Part shown: in pieces, positions 23,301 to 29,485 of the stretch
How the letters are laid out: the number at the start of each line of letters is the position of its first letter
How positions within the stretch are numbered: position 1 is the stretch's first letter
IMG/VR virus record: IMGVR_UViG_3300047552_000848
Location: 1-30,487 of that record
DNA: 30,487 nt
From: a virus
Reading direction: 5' to 3' (one strand)
The notes under the pieces: model-generated
Databases searched by the model: none
What the model was told of the DNA's origin: nothing
Seen by the model: only the letters and a program-made list of their open reading frames with translations
Position numbers and translations under genes: made by a program

Positions 23301-23761
23301 GAGGATGTCGTTGTATTCTTATTAGGGTCGACTACTGTAATAGTAGCTAGTCCGTTAATCTGAGGACCGTTAGGAAAGCAAGGGATAACAATATCAGGAA
23401 TATTGAGATCGTATGAGCAGAAGTCAGTCTCGTTTCTACTCACACCTACAGTTACAGAAGCTGCCGGACTATCAGCACCTAAAGCTGCGTAAATATTTAC
23501 ATCCTTTTCATTGAAAGTAATACCATTTGGACAATTTTCAGGAGTACTAAACGGTGCTGAAATTATAGGGAATGGAGTAAATAAAGCTGAGCAGTCTTTA
23601 GTATTGGATGGTAGACCTGGACTGGTTAATGGACTAGGTGTATCAGTGAGTGTAGGAAGCACACAACCTTCTTCAGGTTTTGCACTTAACGGAGTTTTGA
23701 CATATTCTGCTTGAAAAGCATCTGTCACCTTGATCAGGTTATTTAAGTAACTATCACTCAT
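20312..23761 (-). CDS. Large fibre-like virion protein with Cys-pair repeats
   Basis: This is the largest gene of the window (1149 aa). Residues 50-625 hold about nine copies of a unit with a Cys pair 13-20 residues apart: C57/C77, C115/C128, C166/C183, C220/C233, C271/C286, C322/C335, C474/C489, C544/C563 and C605/C620. The clearest form is C-x-x-D-[LI]-x-x-P-x-x-x-I-P-C-x-x-[ND]-G. The period is mostly 51-61 residues. At about 385-435, an insertion has two V-x-I-I-x-x-G-x-G-Y repeats, found in other phage structural proteins. The C-terminal 500 residues are beta-rich, with two F/Y-x-P-D-F-[ND]-G segments. Tail fibre or whisker is the likely role; the Cys repeats could form disulfides or bind metal. 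Confidence 0.8.
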   Translation of the reverse strand: MSDSYLNNLIKVTDAFQAEYVKTPLSAKPEEGCVLPTLTDTPSPLTSPGLPSNTKDCSALFTPFPIISAPFSTPENCPNGITFNEKDVNIYAALGADSPAASVTVGVSRNETDFCSYDLNIPDIVIPCFPNGPQINGLATITVVDPNKNTTTSSSLSINQSEDIACNWTFDGNVDIVLPKIPCPQGIKFKSTNLEIKTSPDSLVVDRSLVSIVKDADNSCVFDISMPQLTIPCYPNGPSVTGGVSLVITDSVAGVSTTKNIEFKEASSTPCSFDLTGPPVIIDIPCKENGVAVNIEPWAITDSFSKQVTELSGAVISKSDFCTTDITLPPVNIPCYPDGIRFTDPIKFNAYSWTSNTGGSAGGSVPIGSGAKLEIAAVTNGAITAVNIISPGSGYTTLPVIKVKGGNNDAVITTVAGVGYGIEVVNIIDGGTGYVLEETEIYVDPVMTVSNGLLKKQQIDLTNNGGRRNTDSPCTWDTDITIDLPTPKCDGGFVVSADNFNVRVGSSLLPKITTNTANYLSYNSVRLVKSTTPPNPTENDKVVCHLDLEGEIKLNFPDFISKCSKFVAGTNGATLSIAGQRIDNVVKPAPAWSSEVNITELPSGCGFDLSGNIQIPAMSCDNYQSPQSQVLFASGSGTSTLSLQPIDTANPHCGLKLVGQVFTGSGEAGGAPVNWDSASSYTEGTLVYSMFPEGGLGTFKTLTPITGNELAPSVPGVDTKYSIVSVDETGPKYQPFKLLKAPNEEFAEAPGFYAPPSYRGSTVKVAPSSAVYTSENHTDRIQVFGLDCPFVLNPGEIVYLETVYYLDNSSGQNAMVPLYSAVAVSSGEYDTILTHGSTIFPVTDIPYKLFSKQLFKNAGYTDFTNVPTSDLATYITENTNRYVGVTEQLRDDLVKIQLAALKTIANNTLADTVLFLFKSYNTIAIADDLNEEDKFGKPSVLNLSFYSTDNKLKKFGVTQLLGNHLALKNVSLKVGSANLSVSTAVPTYHITKFSPDFNGNQPLLTAQDDGTVSLSGVYPLKFQFNKPSVGDLPSTLLTNLYNNFASSIPGLTVITPANFIPVIGTGPLDIHVYFTTNNSIPSVNTGASNGKSKKYAPDFDGYMHIADANLSTDQLKGFYWIASHPEFNVNSPRGVKANRGNNAITFTNI

Positions 23762-24156
23762 TGTTTAATTAGTGTAACCAATTTGGTATGCATGTACAAG
23801 CTGAAGTATGCCGTGATTCCTACGCTGAGAGGGAAAAGAATACCGATAAATGGTGTGAATATTATACTAAGTGCTGCGAATATCGGTAAGTTTACAATAC
23901 CTGATAACTGAATACATAAGCATTTTGGGCAGCTAATCATCCTTACACCGAAGTTAGAATAGTTGGCAGCAATATACTCTACATAAGTTGTGCTTGGGTC
24001 ATCAATGGTCACTTCCTTATACTCATTGATATGAAATAGGTGGGTCAGGTTTAACAATGTCATGTATTCAACAAACGCATTAGTGTTGAACCAAACCAAC
24101 ATAACTATTGCTGTGAACGCCCCTAACAAAAGGTATACGAAAAATAATTCAATCAT
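23758..24156 (-). CDS. Small membrane protein with CPxCxC motif
   Basis: From ATG 24156 the product is 132 aa. An upstream GTG (24177) lies inside a terminator stem and is rejected as start. The N-terminal helix (F-F-V-Y-L-L-L-G-A-F-T-A-I-V-M-L-V-W-F) and one or two C-terminal hydrophobic segments (F-A-A-L-S-I-I-F-T-P-F-I-G-I-L-F-P-L-S-V-G) should span the membrane. Between them is a loop with C-P-K-C-L-C, a possible metal site. Its stop overlaps the start of the 1149-aa gene by 4 nt. Function unknown; a virion or inner-membrane role is possible. Confidence 0.75.
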   Translation of the reverse strand: MIELFFVYLLLGAFTAIVMLVWFNTNAFVEYMTLLNLTHLFHINEYKEVTIDDPSTTYVEYIAANYSNFGVRMISCPKCLCIQLSGIVNLPIFAALSIIFTPFIGILFPLSVGITAYFSLYMHTKLVTLIKQ

Positions 24157-24166
24157 AAATATTAAA

Positions 24167-24196
24167 AGGCCAGGCACCTATAATGATGCCTGGCCT
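24167..24196 (-). terminator. Intrinsic terminator, 10-bp stem
   Basis: AGGCCAGGCA (24167-24176) pairs with TGCCTGGCCT (24187-24196) over a 10-nt loop. On the minus strand the stem is followed by TTTTAATATTT. It ends the two small genes at 24217-24686 and stands just before the ATG (24156) of the membrane protein gene. Confidence 0.85.
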
Positions 24197-24216
24197 AATA
24201 CTACTCCAAGTATTAA

Positions 24217-24420
24217 TTATTCGTCAACACTCTTTTGAGAATTCTTTACATCCTCTTCTTCTTGATCAAGCAACTCCTTGATTTCGTCTTCAATGCGCTT
24301 AACGTTATCAGAATGCGCTTTAACTGTCTCTTTCTTATCTTTCTTTGCCTGAACTAATTCAGTGTAAAGGTTGAATACTTTTTCTTTGATATCAATTTCA
24401 GGTGTTGGGAGTTTAGCCAT
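24217..24420 (-). CDS. Small coiled-coil protein, 67 aa
   Basis: Highly charged helix from residue 10 to the end, with V-F-N-L-Y-T-E-L-V-Q-A-K-K-D-K-K-E and I-E-D-E-I-K-E-L-L-D-Q-E-E-E patterns of a coiled coil. It is not recognised. It lies 2 bp after the 87-aa gene and before a strong terminator, so the pair forms a small separate unit within the virion block. Confidence 0.72.
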   Translation of the reverse strand: MAKLPTPEIDIKEKVFNLYTELVQAKKDKKETVKAHSDNVKRIEDEIKELLDQEEEDVKNSQKSVDE

Positions 24421-24422
24421 AA

Positions 24423-24686
24423 TTATTTGGTTACTTCGACATCAGCAGTTGTTGCTGATTTTGGTGTTTCCACCGTTTTACTAATTAGATCTGCGATCAA
24501 TTGCTTTTGACCTACAATCATTAGTTGAATGCGTCTCCATTCTTCAATCTGTTTAAGTGCTGAGTCAATATTTGTCTGTAGCTGGCTCAATGAGGTCTCT
24601 GCTTGTACAGAGTAACCTTGTAGAGTCTTTACAGTGTCTTCAATTGACATCTTAAATACTGGGGCTTGTGTCGTATTTTCGCTCAT
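24423..24686 (-). CDS. Small helical protein, 87 aa
   Basis: ATG 24686 is chosen; a TTG at 24716 upstream is less likely. The product has a Thr/Ala-rich start and one long helix (V-K-T-L-Q-G-Y-S-V-Q-A-E-T-S-L-S-Q-L) through to I-A-D-L-I-S-K, suggesting a coiled coil. Not recognised. It follows the decoration-like gene after a terminator and a second hairpin. Confidence 0.7.
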   Translation of the reverse strand: MSENTTQAPVFKMSIEDTVKTLQGYSVQAETSLSQLQTNIDSALKQIEEWRRIQLMIVGQKQLIADLISKTVETPKSATTADVEVTK

Positions 24687-24719
24687 AGTTTGTTGGTAAT
24701 CATTACCGTCATGCAAATA

Positions 24720-24743
24720 TGACAGACCTTACTTGATCTGTCA
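24720..24743 (-). promoter_or_regulatory. 7-bp hairpin in leader of the 87-aa gene
   Basis: TGACAGA (24720-24726) pairs with TCTGTCA (24737-24743) over a 10-nt loop. On the minus strand it lies 34 nt upstream of ATG 24686 and directly follows the T-rich tail of the preceding terminator. It may be a second terminator stem or a leader structure. Confidence 0.5.
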
Positions 24744-24753
24744 AAATAAAAAT

Positions 24754-24775
24754 GGCGACCCATTTCTGAGTCGCC
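24754..24775 (-). terminator. Intrinsic terminator after decoration-like gene
   Basis: GGCGAC (24754-24759) pairs with GTCGCC (24770-24775) over a 10-nt loop, extendable by two weaker pairs. On the minus strand it is followed by ATTTTTATTTT. It lies 19 nt past the stop at 24795 and isolates that gene as a single-gene transcript. Confidence 0.85.
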
Positions 24776-24794
24776 GTGAAAAGGAACTGTTGGA

Positions 24795-25301
24795 TTAGAC
24801 AGGGCGGAGAACTATTGTAACTACAGCACCTACTAGACCTGTAGTTGTACCAGTAATATCGAATGCAATACGATTACCAGCTGCTAATACACTGTTTGCT
24901 GCGGTGGCACTCAAAGTACCAGAAGCTACTGTATTTGCAGTGTTCTTTAGGTTCAAGGTGCTTGTCAAAATGTTAGCACCAGCAGAAGCTGCTTGAGTAC
25001 CAGTACATTTATTTACAGCGAGAGTTACTGCGCCTGCATCAGTACCAGCTACTGAATGGACTTCAGATACAGATACGACTTGGTAAGCGCGGTCAGCGAT
25101 GAACGCATTTTGATCAGTTGCATCAGTTGCAGTCTGAAGAGGAACATTCAAAACTACGTTACCGAGAGGTGCCCATTGAGTACCTGTGTTTACGTGTGCT
25201 TGATTGTTGTAAAAACGGATTGCGCTTTTATAAAAAGCTGATCCTGCATCACTGCTAGAAGACAGTGACGATGCTTTGCGAATACTTGAGGCGTCTGCCA
25301 T
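24795..25301 (-). CDS. Probable capsid decoration or head-fibre protein
   Basis: This 168-aa protein is rich in Ala, Thr, Ser, Val and Asn, with a short disordered Ser-rich N-terminus (residues 1-25) and a single beta domain. The pattern A-F-I-A-D-R-A-Y-Q-V-V-S-V-S-E-V-H, A-V-T-L-A-V-N-K-C-T-G-T, then N-R-I-A-F-D-I-T-G and V-V-T-I-V-L-R resembles small domains found in phage head-fibre and decoration proteins. It has its own sigma70-type promoter (25352-25380), a 5' hairpin at 25319-25340 and a terminator, as expected of an abundant virion protein. The role is inferred from composition and from expression signals. Confidence 0.7.
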   Translation of the reverse strand: MADASSIRKASSLSSSSDAGSAFYKSAIRFYNNQAHVNTGTQWAPLGNVVLNVPLQTATDATDQNAFIADRAYQVVSVSEVHSVAGTDAGAVTLAVNKCTGTQAASAGANILTSTLNLKNTANTVASGTLSATAANSVLAAGNRIAFDITGTTTGLVGAVVTIVLRPV

Positions 25302-25351
25302 ATTATTATAATTGGTTGAACTTCACATTAGTATGAAGTTGTTATATTTAA

Positions 25352-25380
25352 ATATTAACCAAGAAAATTGATGGAGTCAA
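25352..25380 (-). promoter_or_regulatory. Sigma70-like promoter of the decoration-like gene
   Basis: On the minus strand TTGACT (25375-25380), a 17-bp spacer and TAATAT (25352-25357) give a near-consensus promoter. The predicted leader is about 44 nt and contains a 7-bp hairpin (AACTTCA 25319-25325 with TGAAGTT 25334-25340) ending 18 nt before the ATG, which might stabilise the mRNA. Confidence 0.68.
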
Positions 25381-25402
25381 ACAATATTGTAGCTAATATT
25401 GT
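25381..25402 (-). terminator. 8-bp hairpin between the PAS gene and the decoration-like promoter
   Basis: ACAATATT (25381-25388) and AATATTGT (25395-25402) form a perfect inverted repeat with a 6-nt loop, touching the -35 box of the next promoter. It may be a weak terminator for the PAS gene or an operator for the promoter beside it. It is A/T-rich and has no long U-tract. Confidence 0.45.
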
Positions 25403-25413
25403 AGCGGATATGT

Positions 25414-25869
25414 TTAATGAGTATGTATTGGTTTGATACCTTCTACATCACATAAATAACATGTACTACCTAAACGCTCACGGTATGCAACTCCACACAT
25501 CGTTATTGGAGTGTTGTCAACCTTACTAAACAATACTCTACCCTTAGCTGTAATAACTACTGGCATACCTTTGTCTTTATTTTTTAGTCTATAAGAGCAA
25601 TAGAATGGTGTTCTTTTTTCTATAGCTTTGACTACAGCAGCTTCCACTCTTTGTAAGTCATCTGGATGAATAAGCTGGTTGAAGAACTGTTTGTTATCAA
25701 TAAACTCTTCTCTCGAAACATTAAAAATCGCTAGCATCTGATGATCCCATGTAAGTTCATCAGTTTTGATATTCCAAATCCATACACCTAATTCCGCCGC
25801 ATCTAAAGCTGTGGTCTGCAAATTTTCAGTTGCAGTAAGTTTTTCAGTCAGTGTATGTAAATTGCTCAT
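25414..25869 (-). CDS. Stand-alone PAS-domain protein
   Basis: Residues 22-131 of this 151-aa protein match the PAS fold of the PAS_3 type: L-G-V-W-I-W-N (27-33), L-T-W-D (39-42), F-F-N-Q-L-I-H-P-D-D (62-71), Y-R-L-K-N-K-D-K-G and V-V-I-T-A-K-G-R-V. PAS domains sense ligands, redox state or light, or mediate protein contacts, usually as part of kinases or diguanylate cyclases. No output domain is present here, and the C-terminal tail holds a C-Y-L-C pair (137-140). It lies 7 bp after the XhlA-like gene within the virion block. A PAS protein without effector is unusual in a phage; it may sense or modulate a host signal, or act as a structural protein that reuses the fold. Confidence 0.8.
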   Translation of the reverse strand: MSNLHTLTEKLTATENLQTTALDAAELGVWIWNIKTDELTWDHQMLAIFNVSREEFIDNKQFFNQLIHPDDLQRVEAAVVKAIEKRTPFYCSYRLKNKDKGMPVVITAKGRVLFSKVDNTPITMCGVAYRERLGSTCYLCDVEGIKPIHTH

Positions 25870-25876
25870 AACGTTA

Positions 25877-26170
25877 TTACATGCGGCCTAAGAACCAAGC
25901 TATTACTCCGATTAAAAGCTGTACACCTGTTGCTATACCAATCAACTTATATTTGAAATGTTCTAGAGTTTCAACCTTATCTCGTAGAGTATCAATATCA
26001 GTTCGGTTAGCTTCGCGTAAAGTATCCAAAGCTTGCTGACGCACAAATGTTGTTTTTATATCAATAATGTCGCTGCGTAACTCTTTCTGACTTTGTTCAA
26101 CCGAAGTCAGCTTATCTAGTACAATAGCGCGCCATTCTTTTTGTAATTCACCTATTTCGTCGAGTCCCAT
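25877..26170 (-). CDS. XhlA-like coiled-coil/single-TM protein
   Basis: This 97-aa protein has a long N-terminal coiled coil (about 5-70) and one C-terminal membrane helix (Y-K-L-I-G-I-A-T-G-V-Q-L-L-I-G-V-I-A-W-F-L, about 74-94), followed by G-R-M. This is the layout of XhlA-type hemolysin/holin-associated proteins found beside phage lysis genes. No endolysin is seen next to it, so a lysis role is not certain; a virion or tail-associated membrane protein is the alternative. Confidence 0.7.
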   Translation of the reverse strand: MGLDEIGELQKEWRAIVLDKLTSVEQSQKELRSDIIDIKTTFVRQQALDTLREANRTDIDTLRDKVETLEHFKYKLIGIATGVQLLIGVIAWFLGRM

Positions 26171-26225
26171 AATATTATAAAGTTATGTATATTAAATTTA
26201 CTAAAATCACTTAAAACTTGCAATA

Positions 26226-26927
26226 TTATTCATCTTGTTGGGTGCCAATGACTTTTGTGTAAAATTTGTCAAGCTCTCCACCTGAATATTGTTCCTTGTT
26301 TTTGAGTAATATTTCCTTACCCCAAGCATGTTCCATCTCTGTTTCAGATATACCCAACTCTTTTAACAGACCATATAGTTTGATTTGAGTTGTACCTACT
26401 TGATAAACGAACAAAGCTCGATCAGGATAAAATATTACTTTACCACCGACACCTGAGCCGGGCACTACGTTAACGTGTGCTTCGACTTCACCACTCTCTT
26501 TAATACGAGTGTATACACCAGGTTTAAGACGTTGTTGAGCACTGACTACATATTCGGAACCATTCAATATAGTAGTATTACGATCTGTTAACCAAGGTAT
26601 GTGAGCTATCGTTGTAGTTTTAGTATCGATCACTTTACCTGTCTTTTTATCAATCATTTCAAAAGTACCACGTAAAGGATTAGTGATATCTTTCTTCTCC
26701 ATGATTGCTTTATTTTGTTCAGCGTAGGTCGGATGTTTATCAGGAAGTTGAAGTGAAAGTTTGGTTACTTTTAAACGGTAAGCTGGACTTTCAACTTTAT
26801 TTAACTGTTTTTGAAATGCAGATAAAGCTTTGGTATGGATCCACTCTCTAGTCTTTTCAGGGTCAAAAAATCCTCTAGCATGTTTAGGGAGAGGAATTGA
26901 ATATAATGGATCAATATTCGTGTTCAT
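26226..26927 (-). CDS. N-terminal fragment of RNA polymerase beta subunit (protrusion)
   Basis: Residues 107-138 of this 233-aa protein, I-A-H-I-P-W-L-T-D-R-N-T-T-I-L-N-G-S-E-Y-V-V, followed by Q-x-R-L-K-P-G-V-Y-T-R, match the RpoB segment I-P-L-M-T-D-N-G-T-F-V-I-N-G-T-E-R-V followed by R-S-P-G-V. The first 100 residues fit the RpoB N-terminus, and 150-205 fit the closing part of the protrusion (V-V-P-G-S-G, L-Y-G-L-L-K-E-L-G-I-S-E-T-E-M). The lobe, fork and catalytic parts are missing; the middle part is encoded at 18574-19260 on the other strand. The gene sits between virion-type genes (1-nt overlap with the 302-aa gene), which would suit a polymerase packaged in the particle. Confidence 0.85.
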   Translation of the reverse strand: MNTNIDPLYSIPLPKHARGFFDPEKTREWIHTKALSAFQKQLNKVESPAYRLKVTKLSLQLPDKHPTYAEQNKAIMEKKDITNPLRGTFEMIDKKTGKVIDTKTTTIAHIPWLTDRNTTILNGSEYVVSAQQRLKPGVYTRIKESGEVEAHVNVVPGSGVGGKVIFYPDRALFVYQVGTTQIKLYGLLKELGISETEMEHAWGKEILLKNKEQYSGGELDKFYTKVIGTQQDE

Positions 26928-27835
26928 TACAAGAAAGAAGGTCCGGACGGTTGAGAAGGTCCACCTGAGTAGTAATTATTAGTTATATTATCACCTGAGT
27001 CACTCTGCATACTCTTTAATAAAGCTATGAAAGCTGCAACACCGCCTACACTCATAGCTATAGTTTTCCAATTATCCGTCAAGAAATTACCAACTAATGT
27101 ACCTGCTCTAGAAAGACCTTGGTCTTTTGCATAATCACCAATTTGTTCATCCTTACCTACAATATCAGCTAATGGATTTTGTTTGGTTTGGTCTGTTGCA
27201 TCATTAAATAAATCACCAAATCCTGCATTATCGTTGTGTGTACGCACCTGTGCTCCAGCTGCACCACGGACGGCACCAGCGAGTTCAGGATCGTATTTAG
27301 ACTGTGCTTGTAAAAACTGCGATATATCTTCAGGAGTTTTAAGATTACTCAAACCTTTACCTAAATTTGCTGCGTTTGCAGAATCAATTGGATGTAAAAT
27401 TGGTGAGTACCAATGATCCAAATTTTGTTGTTTCATGAATTGATCTTTAATACTTGACTGAATAGCTTGCGGATTATTCATGTCTCCGTGAGCTACAACA
27501 TTCTGTCCAATATTAATAAGATTTGAACGCATTTCACGAGGTGATCGATTCCATGCTAAGCTAGCGTCTAACGCATTATCTGACATTGCGTTAGTATTAT
27601 CAAAGTTTAAAGGCTTTTGAACATTAGGTGTGTTTGCTGGTGGTAAGTTTCCTATACCGTAAGGTCCTGATGAAACTGCGTTAGTTGTAACAGGTTTAGC
27701 AGCTGCTGGAGTATTAGTCGCAGTTGTCGGTGCAGGCGGTGGCGCTGCTGGCTTAATAGCAGGAGTATTAGTCTGAGCTGTTTTATGCAGCTCATTCAAT
27801 ACTCCTCTATAAAATTCTGTGTTATTGAGGTGCAT
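26927..27835 (-). CDS. Virion-type protein with Pro/Ala linker and C-terminal TM
   Basis: This 302-aa protein begins with a short helix containing N-E-L-H-K-T-A (13-19), followed by a Pro/Ala/Thr-rich linker (23-60), a soluble middle and one hydrophobic segment near 255-272 (I-A-M-S-V-G-G-V-A-A-F-I-A-L-L). It ends in a Gly/Ser/Pro-rich tail. It is not recognised. The N-terminal helix resembles that of several neighbours. It overlaps the 164-aa gene by 14 nt and the RpoB fragment by 1 nt, so it is part of one translational chain. Confidence 0.72.
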   Translation of the reverse strand: MHLNNTEFYRGVLNELHKTAQTNTPAIKPAAPPPAPTTATNTPAAAKPVTTNAVSSGPYGIGNLPPANTPNVQKPLNFDNTNAMSDNALDASLAWNRSPREMRSNLINIGQNVVAHGDMNNPQAIQSSIKDQFMKQQNLDHWYSPILHPIDSANAANLGKGLSNLKTPEDISQFLQAQSKYDPELAGAVRGAAGAQVRTHNDNAGFGDLFNDATDQTKQNPLADIVGKDEQIGDYAKDQGLSRAGTLVGNFLTDNWKTIAMSVGGVAAFIALLKSMQSDSGDNITNNYYSGGPSQPSGPSFL

Positions 27836-28316
27836 AGTTTATGGAAGTAGGATAGTTAGCTTTCATTTCTTTTTCTTTCTTTTTAGTATGATTATTTAAC
27901 AACAAAGCCAACATACCTACTGCTCCAACACCAGCCAGTCCTTGCCAACCTTGTTTCACAGCATTCGGAGAATTTCCAGTAAATTTATTTATAGCATTCC
28001 ATACACCTGAAAGTCCATTGTTTGCTACTGTGTCAACAGCAGCTTGCCTAGCTTCTGGATCTTTAGATAGGTTGTCGACTATTTGTGTTTCACTAATTCC
28101 TGGAATAACCGGTGGTTTAGAACCCATCCATGTAGGATGTTTTGATAGTTCATTGGAACCTACAACAGCTGCAGAACCTAAGCCTAGTGCGCCTAATCCA
28201 AGTTTAGCTGCAGGGTTCATAGCTGCAGTTTTTTCAAACTCTTCAGCCATTACTTCGCACAAGTTATCTAGGTATGGAGTAGCTTCTGAAAGCTTGTTCA
28301 TCTGTTGAGCTAGCAT
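27822..28316 (-). CDS. Small Gly/Ala-rich membrane-type protein, 164 aa
   Basis: ATG 28316 is used; the preceding TTG is not. The protein starts with a helix ending in A-E-E-F-E-K-T-A-A (about 24-32), then a Gly/Ala-rich hydrophobic stretch (L-G-L-G-A-L-G-L-G-S-A-A-V-V-G), a polar region, a second hydrophobic segment (L-A-G-V-G-A-V-G-M-L-A-L-L-L) and a Lys-rich tail. Not recognised. Its start overlaps the stop of the upstream gene in TGATG. Confidence 0.72.
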   Translation of the reverse strand: MLAQQMNKLSEATPYLDNLCEVMAEEFEKTAAMNPAAKLGLGALGLGSAAVVGSNELSKHPTWMGSKPPVIPGISETQIVDNLSKDPEARQAAVDTVANNGLSGVWNAINKFTGNSPNAVKQGWQGLAGVGAVGMLALLLNNHTKKKEKEMKANYPTSINYAPQ

Positions 28317-28741
28317 CAACTGTTTAGTATAATCTCAATATTCTGTTGATGCTGATTTTCTTGGTATTTATCGTATAGCATCTTTGTGCCCATGAATCCT
28401 GCAGGTATACCAGCTCCTACAGCAGCAACCGGCAACCACCAAGGAGGTGAGCCTGGTGCAGCAAATCCAACATCTTCAGCGCCTTTATTGAAGGCAGGTA
28501 ATTGAGGTTGTGAAGCGCTATCCACTCCTGACATATCATGTTGGTTATGCTTAGATTGTTGTGCGTGTGGATTAGCTAATTGTAATTTAATACTATTATC
28601 TGCAGGTTTTAGTGGGCTGACACTGTTAGTCAGGTCATTCAATAAACGCATACCACCAAATCCGGCACCACCAGTCAGCATACTCAACAATAATAATTGT
28701 CCAGGACTATACTCTGCGGCTTTTTCAAGGGCTGTACTCAT
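28316..28741 (-). CDS. Small membrane-type protein, 141 aa
   Basis: This protein begins M-S-T-A-L-E-K-A-A-E-Y, then has a Gly-rich hydrophobic helix (L-L-L-L-S-M-L-T-G-G-A-G-F-G-G-M), a polar region with many Asn, Gln and Ser, and a second Gly/Ala-rich helix (P-V-A-A-V-G-A-G-I-P-A-G-F-M-G), ending in a charged tail. It has the same overall plan as its neighbours and is not recognised. It lies 3 bp after the 129-aa gene. Confidence 0.7.
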   Translation of the reverse strand: MSTALEKAAEYSPGQLLLLSMLTGGAGFGGMRLLNDLTNSVSPLKPADNSIKLQLANPHAQQSKHNQHDMSGVDSASQPQLPAFNKGAEDVGFAAPGSPPWWLPVAAVGAGIPAGFMGTKMLYDKYQENQHQQNIEIILNS

Positions 28742-28744
28742 AAG

Positions 28745-29134
28745 TTATTCAGATTGTTCTTTATCGGCTTTTACGTCGAGGTCTTCAATGTATTCAAGGA
28801 AAATGATTAGGTCTCCTTTAGGTGTCCAGTTATCAGTTCTTTTTATTAATTGATACTGTGCTGGATTATTATAGAACTTTTGTAATAATTCTCTATCCTC
28901 GTCGTTAAATGGTCTCAAGTCTACACATTTGTATACTTGGTTTTTAGGTGTATTATCCTTGATATCAAGACCTAGCTGCTTTTCAAAAGCATCTACCATC
29001 TTGTCAGGATCTGTACCTCTAAACAAAGCTTGGCTAATTTGCTCTTCGCTTTTAGGCTCCCAATCCAATTCACTTAGCTTACCAGCTAACATGAATTCCT
29101 CACGTTTTGCAACTTCTCGGTTCTTTGTTGCCAT
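28745..29134 (-). CDS. Unknown soluble protein, 129 aa
   Basis: ATG 29134 lies 1 nt after the stop of the upstream gene and is preceded by TATAAT; an ATG at 29188 would overlap that gene and is less likely. The product is charged and soluble: an N-terminal helix (R-E-V-A-K-R-E-E-F-M-L-A-G-K), W-E-P-K-S-E-E-Q-I, then F-N-D-E-D-R-E-L-L-Q-K-F-Y and a C-terminal D-L-I-I-F-L-E-Y-I-E-D segment. Not recognised. It is the only member of this stretch without a membrane segment. Confidence 0.7.
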   Translation of the reverse strand: MATKNREVAKREEFMLAGKLSELDWEPKSEEQISQALFRGTDPDKMVDAFEKQLGLDIKDNTPKNQVYKCVDLRPFNDEDRELLQKFYNNPAQYQLIKRTDNWTPKGDLIIFLEYIEDLDVKADKEQSE

Positions 29135-29135
29135 A

Positions 29136-29471
29136 TTATAGTTGGATTGGATGTTGCATATTCTGCTGCAGTGACTTGGTTGCATCAAGATACTGCTGTT
29201 GCTCTTTTATTTTCTTGAGTTGTTTCTCGTTGCTATCCTCGTTCATGCGATAAGCACCGTAAGCACCTAGACCTACTGTACCACCTGCAACCAAAGCTGA
29301 GCTTATACCTAATCCTCCGATATTTTTTACAAGTTCGGTGAATTTTCCAAAGTCTACTAAACTCATGCCTGCTTGTTTAGCTAGTTCTGTCTCGATGTCT
29401 TGTAAAGTTTTTCCTTCCTTACTAAGTTCCATCATGATAGCTGTCTTGATTATTTGTGCACGTTCGTTCAT
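29136..29471 (-). CDS. Small Gly-rich membrane-type protein, 111 aa
   Basis: The N-terminal helix contains E-L-S-K-E-G-K and D-I-E-T-E-L-A-K-Q-A-G-M-S; one Gly/Ala-rich hydrophobic segment follows (I-S-S-A-L-V-A-G-G-T-V-G-L-G-A-Y-G-A-Y), and the C-terminal half is a charged, Gln/Lys-rich coiled coil. It has the same helix-Gly/Ala segment-charged tail plan as its neighbours and no known homologue that I recognise. Confidence 0.7.
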   Translation of the reverse strand: MNERAQIIKTAIMMELSKEGKTLQDIETELAKQAGMSLVDFGKFTELVKNIGGLGISSALVAGGTVGLGAYGAYRMNEDSNEKQLKKIKEQQQYLDATKSLQQNMQHPIQL

Positions 29472-29485
29472 ATATCTATATTATC

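Noticed and set aside
24156-24177. GTG start at 24177 for the small membrane protein
   Set aside because: The GTG lies inside the stem of a terminator, and an ATG at 24156 follows with the usual A/T leader.
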